Part shown: in pieces, positions 23,811 through 35,654 of the stretch
How the letters are laid out: every line of letters starts with the position of its first letter
How positions within the stretch are numbered: the stretch's first letter is position 1
NCBI GenBank assembly: GCA_022376515.1
Contig: WTXI01000006.1
Span: 1 to 64,000 of the forward strand
Reading direction: 5' to 3'
Origin: Lactifluus volemus
Lineage: Eukaryota; Basidiomycota; Agaricomycetes; Russulales; Russulaceae
DNA length: 64,000 bases
The notes under the pieces: model-generated
What the model saw: the letters and a program-made list of their open reading frames with translations, nothing else
Told to the model about the DNA's origin: nothing
Database searches by the model: none
Translations under genes and position numbers: made by a program

Positions 23811-25025
23811 ATGGTGCTCTTGAACACTCACCACTTCCCTTCTTCCTGACTCCAAATTCCTCTCAACCGAAGCACATGGCGATGCAGTATGGGACATCTC
23901 TTGGACTGCGAAAGATAATGCGGTTGTATCCATTTCAGCCGACGGAATAGCCAAGCGCTGGAATTCGACCTCGGGTCAAGTTATTCACACAATGCCTGCC
24001 CATCCCCTTGGCCTCGTTTCCTTATCTGCCTCGTCCGATGGGCGACATGCATTGTATAACAGCATTGATGGCACAACTTTCCTATGGGACCTAGAAAGTG
24101 GCTCTATCATTGGCAAACATGAGAGCTTTACACGTCCAGGAGCAGAGCCATGTGAGTCCTGATCTACAGCGATTCCTATCTTTGTGTAATCACCCAACAT
24201 CTACCCCTCTCTTCATTACAGCGTGGTCAGTATCCCTGAATCCCAAAGGTGGAACATATGCGGCTACTGGCGGGTCAGGAAATGTTACTATCCATTCAGC
24301 AGAACCGGAGACGTTTGGTGAGCAACGTACCATTCTACAGAGTGGACGCGGAAAGTTTGGAATGCGGTGCAGTCATGTGGGTGTTAAATGTCTGACTGCT
24401 TTCAGAGCTTAATGGTAAACGGTCCACGCCCTATAGAGCCCCGATGGCTCTCGTGTAGCATTATCTGTCGAGAGTGGACAGATCTTCATATTCGATCTCG
24501 CGTCAAGCGCTCTCACCGCCACGTATACGTCGCATGCCATGGCTGTCCGCTCCTTGTCATGGTCCCCTGATTCGCAGGTTTGTGCCATGCATTTGTCACA
24601 CACGTGACTGACTCGTGCTCAAGCTGCTTCTGTCTGCTTCTGAGGACAAGCGCCTTATCCTACATGATGTGCGCACAACGTCTACTGGCCGGCCCAGCTC
24701 TGGGGCGGTGGCCTCTCTGACGGGACACACCTCATGGGTCCTGAGTTCGGATATATCTCCGGACGGGCGACTGGCTCTCTCTGGGTATGCGTGTCTGCGA
24801 CCACATTGCTACGCGCTCTCGTTGACGACTTACAACAGTTCTGCTGACAAAACCATCAAAGTTTGGGATCTGACAGCTCGCGCAGCTGTATCAACAGTCG
24901 CAGATACAGGAGAGGTCTGGGCCGTATCGTGGCAGCCCTCCTCCGCCGCGGCATCTTCCAGCGCCTTCGTTACTGGGAGTGAGGATGGTACAGTCAGATG
25001 GTGGAGGGCGGGTGGAAGTAGTTAA
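23811..25025 (+). CDS. SKI8: WD40 protein SKI8/WDR61
   Basis: Beta-propeller subunit of the Ski complex (exosome-linked mRNA decay), shared in many organisms with the Paf1 complex or meiotic recombination machinery. Homology is clear from about 23850: LSTEAHGDAVWDISWTAKDN, WNSTSGQVIHTMPAHPLGLV, HALYNSIDGTTFLWDLESGS. Exons joined across introns give GAEPSWSVSLNPKGG, KFGMRCSHSPDGSRVALSVE, SASEDKRLILHDVRTT, SGSADKTIKVWDLTARAA-type and the C-terminus TGSEDGTVRWWRAGGSS. Repeats end in WD, LHD or KVWDL as expected. The start is unsure. An ATG at 23811 runs into a stop within 13 codons in its own frame, so the true first exon may lie upstream or a base is missing. Confidence 0.88.
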
Positions 25026-25394
25026 GGCTACATTATTCTCGCTGCTATATTTGGGCGCTGGCGAGATTTTGAACGCATCACAGCGACCGGAAAGTTGACT
25101 TGGCTGAAGTGCGTTTTCCAGAATAAAACGTAAATGAATAAGATTCGCAGGTACTTAGTGTGAGTGGGTTTTCCATGAACGGGCTTGAGATAATCGACTG
25201 TATAGTCCAGTATCCGTATTCAGTATTTGATCCCGTCTTACACACGGGATCATCCTGTAACCTCAGCATAAGTACAAGTGTTGACTTTGTGGTCATACAT
25301 GGAACCTCGCAGCGGAGTGAGTACTGGACATGTGACATGCACAGTTCGTGTAATGAAGGGTATGTCAGAACAGTAGTTGTATTAGGTAGTAGAG
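25026..25394. other. Convergent 3' intergenic region
   Basis: About 370 bp between the SKI8 and VPS41 stop codons, expected to hold both 3' UTRs. No additional feature seen. Confidence 0.5.
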
Positions 25395-28300
25395 TCATGT
25401 CCGTTTTCCTTCCTTGTTGCACACCGGACACCCTTGTCTAAGCTTCGCACGAACCATCGCCGTACTAAAAGCAGTGCGACTGTCAATGGAGACCCGACAT
25501 ACGCTAGCTTTCAAGAATACGTACTAAGCAATCCTGCTGCTGATACCCCTATTGGACCTGCCTCCAGAAGTTACGCTAGCCACCACTGGATCAGGGGGAG
25601 GAGGAAGCTCGTCACCGCAATCCACGTGGCGGGCATGAACGACATGGCGACAGAGAAAGAGTAATACGACAGATGACGGCGACTCCTGTAAAGGTAGGTC
25701 ACACACCGGACAAAGGGTTTTCGCTGGTAGAATTTGTGATTCGTCTCGGTACAAACAAAGGGTCATAAGAACTCACAAGTGAGGAGGAATCCACTAGTCT
25801 GGTCTCGATGCAATCGTTTCGCAAGATCAGAGCTGTCACCGTGCAGGATGGCATGGCAACCTTCCAGTAAGGAGATTTGTAAATTAAAGTCTTGCAGGAT
25901 TTTTATCAGCGCGGGTTTCAATCCAGGTATCTCCAAGCCATTTTTGATACGACGTATGAGGCGGATGGGGTCGATCTCTGCGCCCACATTCTCAAGCAAG
26001 CCACGGATGAATTCTACGCAAGATCGTAAACCAGGGCGGAGTAGATGACGAGGTGAACGCACGTGGCCGAGTCTCCGAGTATTTTAGTAAATCCTCCCAA
26101 AGATCATCATCGTTCTGGTCTTTGGCAAAATCAATTGCCTATGGCGGTGTATGTGAAATATGATAGTTGACGTAATTCACATAACATACCCTGTTCACGT
26201 CTCCCAGGCGTTCAATTATAAGATGCAATGCTTTCTTATTGTCACCCATCCGACCAAGTAGGAATACCATCTCTGGTACAAGATCACGTTCGGTACAGAT
26301 TTTATATGCCTGGCGGGAATTGTGAGTAGTCAAGCATAGCGTAGATTCTTAACTTACCGCCTCGAGGTTGTAGTGACTGCTTGCGCGCAGGAAGTCAATA
26401 AGTTTTGCCGGCGCATGCTCTGCATAAAGATCCACAAGGGTATCGGCGAAATCAGATATTAGATATGTGTCTTTTGCAAAGAGGGCATCGAGGTACAGGA
26501 AAAGGAAGCGTGAGCGACTGCGTAGTTGCTGCACAACTCTCGATATCTTTGCGTGGAAGGTGAGCGATACATACTACGAAGAAGACAATGGAGTGCCTAC
26601 TGGGATGGAGTGAATGTGATCAACAAGAAGAGTGATCGCAATTCCTCGGTCATTCGGGTCAGTCCCCTTCTGCTTGCTCATCAGATCGTGGTCAAACTCT
26701 ACGAGGAGTAGAGCCTGATCCTGCACTGCTGTGAATAAGTTGTGTTCGCGAATGAGATCAAAGACATTTGGCCGTCGTAGCCGGATGAAGAAAGGAAGCG
26801 CCTTCGCCGGTTGACGGTTGGCAATGTATCTTTAACGTTTCAGCAAGGCAGAAGAAAGCCTGGTCAGTTAACTTACAGTTCTGCTAAACACTCCATCAGA
26901 ATTGTGGCGTCTGATGCCGCTGGGATTGCAAGGGAAGCTGACTGCGGCGAAGAGACGTAGCGATCTAGCTCAGATTGAATGGCTACAATGACTGCTGAGA
27001 TGTCATAAATGTCTCTTGGCCACTCATGAATCGTTCGTTGCAGGGTCTAAAATGTATTTAGCAATGTGAAACCAGCTTCGGGGTTCTCGTACCTGCCGAT
27101 CGTTTGCTAAGAAGTGTGCGAGGATCATCTCATACACGAGATGGCTTAGTCTCGGCTTGTCGGTCGGGATATAGGGGATGATCGCCTGTAATGTCAAAGA
27201 TCGGCCTCTTGGTCATGTTCAAGAACTCAGGTACCGACTTGTAACTGCTGCTTTTGAGCAAAAACGAATATCCAATCTTCCCAGCGTTTTGTGTCCTGTC
27301 CGCATACCTTCAAAAGAGCTTAGCGGCCTTTGTGAAATCGCCTGTAAGGAGTTTAGGGGAGCATCTACGGTGGCAAAAACATGCGCTTGCCTTCGCTGAC
27401 GAGGTGTTCGATGTAACGCTGTCCGATTTCTGTGGCGTCGACTGTCTCTGCACCTTCGCTCTCCATTATTTCGATTTGCTCTAGCGCCTCCTCATAACGC
27501 TTCCTTTCAACTAACCATACTATGTGATCCTTGCGGTCCCTTGGGCGAACAATTATCACGTCCCTGGGACTAAGTACAATATAACCTTTCGTCTTCCCTG
27601 TGTCGTCTTGATCAAACTCAGCTAGCGTGTAGTCATTACAACCCCAGGACTGGAATCCAGTGACACTGAGCGCATCAGCTGAGAGTTCCTCGCCCGCCCG
27701 GGAAATGATCCTAAGCTCTGGACGTTCGGCGGTCTTGCGTGCTTGTATGGCACGGTCATCAGTAGCTTCGTGGAGGAACAAAGTATCTGCGGGAGTATAG
27801 GCCAATACAAGAAGGGATGTGGGAACAAGCGCGGATGAAGAGCTTGAGGTGCTGGCGTTGCGAGAATGTGCAGAGACGGGAAGGTTGCGGTCGGGCATTG
27901 CCGACGAAAGAGGAGTAACTCCAGCTATCATACAGTCTAACTGGAATGCGCCAGTGATCTCGACCAACAAGGGAGGATGGTTCGCCGACGCGGCAGAGGT
28001 GGATATCCTGGGTCGTGCCCTGATCCTGGCAACCCTGATGATGTCTGCCCAAGCAATGAGGAGTGTGGTATCGTCTTGCCAGTGGAGAGTACACTTGAAA
28101 AGGTCTGGACGGGGGCTGTCTGATTTCCTTTCGATATAGGTTATCCTGGTTTGCGATGCAGTGTCATAAATTTTGACACCCTGTGCCATCTATCAGTCCG
28201 TCAGTTTCTCAGGGTCACTTGACTGAATACTGACGAGATCATTTGCCCATGCTATCAGATTGCCTCTCCAGCGTATATGCCAGATTGGGCCCTCTCCTTT

Positions 28301-29290
28301 GTGTAGCACCGTCTCCTTATGCCCCAACCAGCCCTTCTCGTACATCACAAGAGCGCTGGCCATACCTCCACACACGACAGCACGAGACCCTCTCTTTGCA
28401 AAGTTCGGTTCAAGTGCCAAACTCCTCAATGGGCGTTTCATGTCAAAGAGGTAGGACTCTGGCCCGGAAATGGAATGAACGAACACCTGTCCTAGTTGAA
28501 TTATTAGGAATGAAGGGAGAACTGAAGTTCGGACGCTCACCGTCCATTGAGGCTGTGCCAATAAAGTCCGCCGTGGTATCGAAACATATATCCATGATGG
28601 ATGCAGTATGTGGTTTAAATGTCTTGATCCGCTGGCCTGTCAAGTCCAGGATATGTATGAAGCCATTGTGCGAACCAAGCCCCTGCGTGTGATTCAGTCA
28701 GTAGAAGTCATTAAATGATAACATCACCCTTTACCAGGAACTTGCTGGATACAGCAAGAGCAGATGCAGAATCTTTCTTGAGTAAATCTTGAAATGCACC
28801 GCTGAATCGTTCATATTTCAGTGCTGGCTCCTCCTCCTCCTCCTCCTCCTCCTCCTCCTCCTCGTCCCCGTCCTCCCGTGTTCCTCCCCCGTCTCGTCGT
28901 CATCGCCGTCCTCGTCATCCTCGTCAGCGCCATCATCGTCCCCGTCCTCGCTGTCATCTTGGCCTTCAATTTCTTCTTTCTGGCCCCGGGCTCGCCTCCC
29001 GCTATGTTTTCTGCCTCCTTGTCGCCGAATTCCGGTTCAGTTATATCACCCAATGGTACAGTTTGGGGTGTGGATTGCAAGGGAGGAGGAGTGCTGACAT
29101 GATTTGTCGTCACTTCATTCGACACATGGCCTTCAAGACGCGGATGGACACCATTTGGCGGGTTTGCGGACACAGCAGTCGTGATAGGGTTGGGCTGGTC
29201 ATGATCATGGCCCCCCATGTTTATGTTTGCATCTTGTGCGATGTCAGGAGTGTCATTTAGATGAGCCGGGGTATAGTCGTCCGTAGACAT
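25395..29290 (-). CDS. VPS41: Vacuolar protein sorting protein 41 (HOPS subunit)
   Basis: HOPS tethering-complex subunit for fusion of late endosomes, AP-3 vesicles and vacuoles. The N-terminus (MSTDDYTPAHLNDTPD) leads into a very acidic region with a CTC/GAG repeat coding poly-Glu. The WD40 propeller follows (SKFLVLGSHNGFIHILDLTG, HTASIMDICFDTTADFIGTA, FAKRGSRAVVCGGMASALVM, about 28700-28200). The TPR and clathrin-repeat region covers 27000-25760. The C-terminal RING-H2 is CPVCDLPLQ ... CRHVVHARHVDC ... GCPVCNKEGKRT, with the stop at 25395-25397. The last exon joins through a ~45-nt intron near 25525-25570 that hides this ending. The acidic region changes frame near 28972-28990 and again near 28870-28905. 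Confidence 0.9.
28828..28863. repeat. (CTC)12 trinucleotide repeat coding poly-Glu in VPS41
   Basis: Twelve CTC units on the plus strand read GAG (Glu) on the VPS41 strand. Such coding microsatellites vary in length between strains. The flanking acidic tract also contains frame changes. Confidence 0.85.
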
Positions 29291-29377
29291 AAGAGAAGCG
29301 TGAACCCGCGATGGATGTTTGACGCGCGCTTGTTCGGTTCTCCATTTCGCTTACGCACATTCCTTTTCAGCTATCTC
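29291..29377. promoter_or_regulatory. Short divergent promoter, VPS41 / AIM19-like
   Basis: Only 87 bp lie between the VPS41 ATG (29290, minus) and the proposed AIM19 ATG (29378, plus), so a shared promoter is likely. Confidence 0.45.
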
Positions 29378-29970
29378 ATGGCTACACCGAGCTCACCAGC
29401 ACTAAAACTCCAAGCATCCCTGACATCCGAACGAAGAATATCTCAGTCCTCGTCAGTACTCAGACGCATTACGCGTTACATATCAGCGTTTTAATGTAGA
29501 AATTCCCTTCGTGCAGAATACCATGTTTCGGGTTGAGTGCTCTCTGTCTGTCCAGTTCTCTTCAGTTATACCTTCTGTCTACTCAACTCATTTCTCCAAG
29601 TCTTTGCATCCACAATGTTCCCCCTAGTCTGCGTGGTCAGACGTTTACACCACCGTTTGTTTTGCGGATGGGTTTCGGCGCAATATTTGCGGGTGCTGGT
29701 TACGTGTTGGCCTCAGGCGATTCGAGGAATGGAAGTGGCGTCGCTACGGGTAACTCCACATTGAATCATACGGCCCCAGCGTTAACTTTGACCGCAGCTT
29801 GGTCCTCAAGTTATCTCGTTCTCGAGCAGTTTTTACTCGGGTTCCAACGATCGCTTCGTCTCCCGCGCAGCCGGCTTTCTATCGCCCTTTCGAGCGCTAC
29901 AGCGGCAACAGCTGTCCTGTACGGGACTGAGCATTTTATTCTCGGTGATGAAGATTCCGAATCGGACTAG
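29378..29970 (+). CDS. AIM19: AIM19-like small mitochondrial membrane protein
   Basis: Resembles fungal Aim19 (altered inheritance of mitochondria). Exon 1 probably starts MATPSSPALKLQASLTSERR. Later exons give PPSLRGQTFTPPFVLRMGFG, AIFAGAGYVLASGDSRNGSG and, after an intron at about 29750-29798, VATAWSSSYLVLEQFLLG. The end is RLSIALSSATAATAVLYGTE ... DEDSESD. Three to four hydrophobic segments with Gly-rich helices fit a small multi-pass membrane protein. The GDxxNGSG-TAWS motif is the main basis for the call. The exon junction between 29450 and 29630 is uncertain. It converges on the beta-glucosidase gene with about 100 bp between stops. Confidence 0.65.
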
Positions 29971-30074
29971 ATAACATTCACAGTACGCAATACAAACTCT
30001 CGTCTTGCCTTCGCAACACCACAAACCTGTGCAACAGGTATAACTCGGCCGAATCTGTTTTTCCGAACCCTTTA

Positions 30075-33000
30075 CTACAGCCCAGCCCATTCAAACCCAG
30101 TCCTGATCGTCATAGTCGCAGTTAATGGCAACATTTGCGAGCTGGGGCCGACAGAGATAACATAGCTGCCCTTCTCCACCACCCACCGTTCCAAACTCTC
30201 GTGCCACGATGATACCGCATATCTGTCTAGGTGAAGCTGTACAGAGTGGCTTGCACCAGCTTCCAAAGGTACCTTCGAGAAAGCCTTTAGGGTGAGCGGA
30301 GGATGTGTCAGGGCAGAGGACGATGGCCACGAGATGTACAACTGGGCTATCTCGGAGCCAGTGGCACTTCCCATATTCCTCACAGTGAATTTGACGATCA
30401 CAGAGATGTCATTGTCCTTCGTGGTTGGTTCCGATACTTCGAGATCCGAATATTTGAAGGTTGTATAAGATAGGCCGTGTCTGCAAAGCAATTAATAACT
30501 TCATGCAATGTACGCAAAACTTCACACACCCGAAGGCAAATCCAGGGATGATTTTTCTGTTTGATAATGCTTGTATCCCTAGGAAACTGTAAGTTCCCAA
30601 TACGGACGCCTCTTAAGGGAGAGTGACTGACCACAAAAATGCCCTCAGCATATAGAACCTGCATCAACGTAAGATTACTATATGGGAAAGATCTGTTGGA
30701 AAGCTTGCTTTTCCATCATCCACATTGAAGTGTCCAAAAGATGGGACATCCTCCAGTCGGCTTGGGAACGTAAGTGGTAGCTTTCCTGAAGGGTTTACCT
30801 TGCCGAACAGCACGTCTGCAATGGCATCTCCGGTAGCATTACCGAGGTACCAGGTATGAACGATAGCAGGAACAGAATCTGCCCAAGGCATGGTGATCGC
30901 TGAACCCTAAACAAAGTTCAGTTGAGAAAGAATATTCACAAGTGAGATGAGTCTTACGGATTGCGTGACGACTATGGTTTTGGGATTGGCCTTGGCTACT
31001 CTTCGAATAAGCTCGTTTGTTCTCCCAGGCAGATCCAGCGTAGTGCGGTCATACCCTTCGGACTCCCTTAATACATTCGACGAATTAAAACTGGTCGAAG
31101 CAGTGATTGAAGACGGGACTCGTACCAGTGGGAGTTCAGCCCTACGATAGCGATAACTGAATCGGCATTTTTGGCCAGTTCAACAGCATTTTCGAGAAGT
31201 TCGTCTGGATCTTGAGCCTCGGCGCCTCCCAAGTGAACACCAGCGCTGAATTCCATCACTGTCTCTTCTTCGTCTCCATCTGCAGGTCCTCGGACGTTGC
31301 AGAATTCTACATATATGCTGTGTGCCTTATTTGCAAGAAGGTGGGCAGTACCCTTCTCTTCGAGCGTGCCGCTACCAAAGAAGTCCTGTCCCCGGCGTTG
31401 CCGTGTCCAGTTGTCGATGACAAGGTTATCATCTATCCATAGCTAAATTGCAGATGTGTTATCAGAAGAAGGATCCGCTAGATGGTGTTGTGCAAGATGA
31501 CCTTTGCTCTTCCCGCCACCGCAAGCCCAAACTCAAAAACGGTGTCTTTCTCACGGGGAACCAGCTGGCCGCGCAGCCTCAGTGTCCATCTTCGCGTGAT
31601 ACCTTCGGGGGCCTCGGAACCGACAAAAATGCGAGTTTCGCGGATCACCCTTGTTTGGAGAGGCTCCTCCACAACTATCATACTGTTGTCGCCTTCGTGC
31701 TTGTGCCAGGATCCCAACCAACCAGGTGGTCCAGTTGTAGTGACGATTTCAAAGTCAAGGGAGGGCATCGTCAAGAAAGCTGTGATCGGTTTCCAGCCAG
31801 GTCTCAAGTAAATCAAAGGTTTTCACTGACCCCGAGCCCCCTCACTATAGGTGACTTGTACGTTTTTGGCAGAGCATTGACAATTCCATCATATGGTGAC
31901 ACAAAATATGACGGCATCAGTGCAGCAGAACCACCTCCCGAGAGAACTGGTGCCTTGGCATTTCCCCAATTATTGCTATTTGCTTCAGGTTGTGACCCTG
32001 GAGTGGTAAAGTGGCACTCTGGTTTTTCAACAAGACAAGGCACTCTCCGGCGACCTTGCGCATAAACGCTTTATCCTCTTCTGTATCGTGCGTGTGTTCT
32101 TGGTCACCGCCGTCAAGCACCTATTGCCGCGAGTTTATCACCGATCCATTCTAGAGCGTCGCTGTTGAATACCTCTGGGGCCTCTTTAGCACATTTCTGG
32201 ACGAGCTCGAGGACTTTCCTAGCGCGCTCTTTGATAGTGCGGACAGTGACCTTTTTTGCCGTGATGGACCTCATAACTGCCTCGGGCGTGCGCCACTTAT
32301 TTAGCCCGGGCATTTCCAGGTCTAGTCCGGCATTGATTGCCTGATCCACGCTGTAGGTGCCAAACCTGGGGACTTGTTAGTTAGTCGATGCTTTACATTT
32401 GCTTGTCAATCTTACCAGTCGCTCATGATCATTCCCTCGAACTGCCACTCCCTTCGGAGAATATCATGTAATAGATGAGCGTTCTCGGAAGCATGAGGAC
32501 CATTGACGCGGTTATAGCTAGTCCTTGTCAGAAGCAATGTCTCATGTACCAGCCATCGCAGGACGTACGCTGTCATGATTGACCAAGGCTTTGCGTGTTT
32601 CTGCGCCAGCATAAACGGCATTAAATAAATCTCTCGGAGAACCCGTGGGCTCAACACGCTGTCATATCCCATGCGCTGATCCTCTTTGTCGTTGGCTCTG
32701 ATGAGCCTGGATTAGCCACAAGAACTAGCTTTCATGCCGGGACGACCTTACACGAAGTGCTTGATGGCTGTGCCTATTCCCCCACTCTGCACCCCTCTGA
32801 TGTATGCCGAACAGATGGTTCCAGAAAGATGCGGGTCCTCTGAGAAGCTTTCGAAGCTCTATATCGAAAGGCCATGTGAATCATGATGAGCATTGCTCCC
32901 ACAGCACCAAAAGATGTCCTTACACGACCTCCAAGTGGATTCTGAGAGACTGATTAGAATTTCGGACAAAAGCCGTGATACCTTCCACACTCACACGCTG

Positions 33001-33485
33001 GATATTGCAAGTGGGGGCTAGGATGACGGATACAGCTTTTCGTTTTGCCTCGCCGGCGAGCAATTTGAGCCCGACTTCCTCAACAAGATCGTTGTCCCAC
33101 GTCGCCGCAAGAGCGGTAGCACACTTATTCCACGTGAGGTCAGATCGAGTAAACTGTATTGAAGCTTACGGGAAGGCACTTTGCGGGCGTGCTCATGAGG
33201 GAATGGGACCCTCGAATACCTTAAGTAACTCACAGTGAGTTGGATCGCAGTGCCAATTACAAGATCGCATCACACCATTCGGGCCATCACTGACCTGTGT
33301 CATGTAATGTGAAGAGATTATATCAGGTTGATGAAGTAGCTTACTTTGATGGCTGGGATGCCAAGCCGCTTGATAGCGGCCGTATACCATAACCCAACCC
33401 CAGCAATTAGCGTAATAGCCTCTCCTGTGGATAACTTATCAACAATTGCATCGATGTCAGCATTCGCAAAATCCGACGGAGGCAT
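30075..33485 (-). CDS. Beta-glucosidase, glycoside hydrolase family 3, with PA14 insert
   Basis: Hydrolyses terminal beta-glucosides such as cellobiose. It starts [20 protein letters not shown], then [20 protein letters not shown] and SDGPNGVR (substrate-binding Asp/Arg). The catalytic nucleophile Asp is in GMIMSDW (codon 32418-32420), followed by [22 protein letters not shown]14 carbohydrate-binding insert follows ([53 protein letters not shown], about 31800-31480). The second GH3 domain and C-terminal FN3-like domain contain [20 protein letters not shown] and [12 protein letters not shown]. There is no signal peptide at the N-terminus, so an intracellular enzyme is likely, unlike secreted GH3 cellulases. 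Many introns (fifteen or more) interrupt it; not all were placed. Confidence 0.9.
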
Positions 33486-33588
33486 GGAAAATTGGAAGAT
33501 CTGAAGCAGACCTCAATTCATTATAGTAAACACCACATAAAGTAGGTAAACTCGAGTCTATCCGTTCACACGTGACACATCTCATCAC

Positions 33589-35189
33589 CTAATTTAGCGA
33601 AATTTCCTCAGTTTCACCAACATCCTCTTCCACATCATCATGATTGGTTGCTGATCGTTCTTTCTCGATCGGAGGTGGCGGGAGCACTTCCACGCTTGAT
33701 GGGCTAACCATATTAGCTGCCGTCAGCTCGACTTCTTCGGTTCCATCGTCAACGCGTGATGTCCCTCCATCTGCACTATTTCTTGTCATCGCAGCTTGTT
33801 GACCAGACGAAGAAGCATCCGACGTAGAAGACACGGCAGATTGAGGGAACTTGAACTGGCGATCCATGGTGCCGTGTCTAGCATGCGGTGGGCCTCTATT
33901 TTTCGTAGACTTCGTTTCTGAAGCCGGGTCGCGAGATTCATCCCTATCCCCGCTCTCCTCTGGTGTGGGTTCAAAGGTACTGTGCGCTGCTTTCGAAGGA
34001 GATTCGGTATTTGCGGATGACGTTGGACCAGGGGACGTAACAGTCCGAGAAGATGACGCGGGCATTGAGGCACGATTCGCTGCTTTTGTTGCTTGGGTGC
34101 TCTGGGGAAGTGAAGTTTGTGACATAGATTGTGGGCGGGCGAAAGGTGCCGAACTCATTGGAGTGGACTGAGTGATACCGAGGTAATATGCCGATATGGG
34201 TACCATTCTGTGTGTGTGATTAGTGGGATTTCTCGCCATGAAAAGAAAGACCAGTTACTTCTTCTCGGCATAACATGCCAGAATCCACTGCGGCTGAACA
34301 ATTGGTATGCTTAGCTGAAGTGCTCGTTGATATTCCACGCCAGGGCACTAGAGATACTGCCAGAAACCTGCGCGCCCGTTGGCGTGGCAGCAGGAGTGGT
34401 GCAAACAAAATGGGTCGTGTCGATCTGGATCTTATCACTCGATTTTGCGTGCATCTCTTGTAATGCAAGCTTCGCGTTCTCAAGCAACACAGAATCTTGG
34501 ACGTTACCAAAGCATACAGATATGCCCGATGTGTCCGTCATTGTGTGAGTCCGGGTGCGAATGAGATTCGACTGAAATGTGCCAGCAGTCGTACGTAAGA
34601 CGAGACGAAATGAATAGTCAGTATTGATTTCGAGGCCTGACAGCTTCGTCGAGGTATTCTGGGAAGGCGATGGGATAGCTGTAAGACGTTGGCCATTCTT
34701 GTATATGTCTAGAGACCGCAAGGAAGCTGTTGCTAATTCAAGTGGCGGCCATTCCAATGTTACAGAGGTTTGGGTAACATTACGAAGCTATGGTTGCTCC
34801 ATCAGCGCTGTATTTCATGGGAAGATTGACGCACCGACACCAATTTGTGGGCTTTCGGCGTTCTATAGCCAAATTCTTCTAGGATATCGCCCTGCAACTC
34901 CCAGAATTCGTGGTCTCTCTTCTGTTCCTCGGCGACATTTTGTGTAACGGAAATGTTCACAATTGAGCCCGTGGTAGCACCAGGCGGGAGGAGAAGGGAA
35001 GGGAACTCTATGAGATGAGCACGTTCTCCCAAAAGGATCTAAGTGGGAGCGTCAAAGTAAGGACCGACAAAAGGGTACAAAGGCGATTGACACACGGCCA
35101 TGCCAGCATCTGAAATGCAATCCAGTTCACTCCATCAGCCTCGCAGCGCAACAACGCTATTGCGCACCAAGTTTCCCGACTGTGAACAT
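33589..35189 (-). CDS. CHS5: Chitin biosynthesis protein CHS5 (exomer scaffold)
   Basis: Scaffold of exomer, which carries cargo such as chitin synthase III from the trans-Golgi to the plasma membrane. Three N-terminal exons join as MFTVGKLDAGMA then ILLGERAHLIEFPSLLLPPG, the conserved CHS5 dimerisation region. Next comes the FN3 domain (MEWPPLELATASLRSLDIYK, INTDYSFRLVLRTTAGTFQS). The BRCT domain follows (SGISVCFGNVQDSVLLENAK, DTTHFVCTTPAATPTGAQ, LSIPIVQPQWILACYAEKK, MVPISAYYLGITQ). The tail is a long Ser/Thr/Pro-rich and acidic disordered region ending EDVGETEEISLN. Domain order FN3-BRCT-disordered tail is diagnostic. It lies downstream of CDK8 on the same strand. Confidence 0.92.
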
Positions 35190-35654
35190 AAAGCTATCCG
35201 GAGACTTGAGTGACATCTTGGGTGAATGACTTCTGAGATGTGTCCTGAGATGTGAGAGATTGAGTGGGACAGTGAATACAAATTCAGTGAGACCTGATGT
35301 GGCAGGAGGAGAACTGGCAGCCTTTGTTCTCACGGGGTCGTCATTCCACCAGGCACCAGGTAAGTCATAGCTATTACCTCAATCCCCTCCTCGTCAAGCG
35401 CTCCCCAGTGTAGGTCACACTGCGACCCCCAAGCCCCGAGTGCTTGAGCTAGAGGGCTCACTCTTCCGCCACCTCACAAACTCAATAGCCATGACCCCGC
35501 TCCCGCCCAACCACTGGGAGTCGTTGCGTAGCTGCAGCCCACAGGCGGTCCTGCCTTTCTTCCAGGTGGTTAGCACGAATACAAATCAAATATATTATAC
35601 AATGCTTTTCCATAAAAGCTTTTAAATAGATGCTACAGTACATGTCTCAGTGGA
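35190..35654. other. Intergenic, CHS5 promoter / CDK8 3' flank
   Basis: About 465 bp between the CHS5 start and the inferred CDK8 stop. No coding or structural feature is recognised. Confidence 0.5.

Noticed and set aside
28789..29102. Plus-strand Leu/Pro- and Ser-rich ORFs
   Set aside because: Antisense of the VPS41 acidic repeat; composition is dictated by the CTC microsatellite.
33851..34171. 106-codon plus-strand ORF
   Set aside because: Antisense of the disordered CHS5 tail, with low-complexity composition only.
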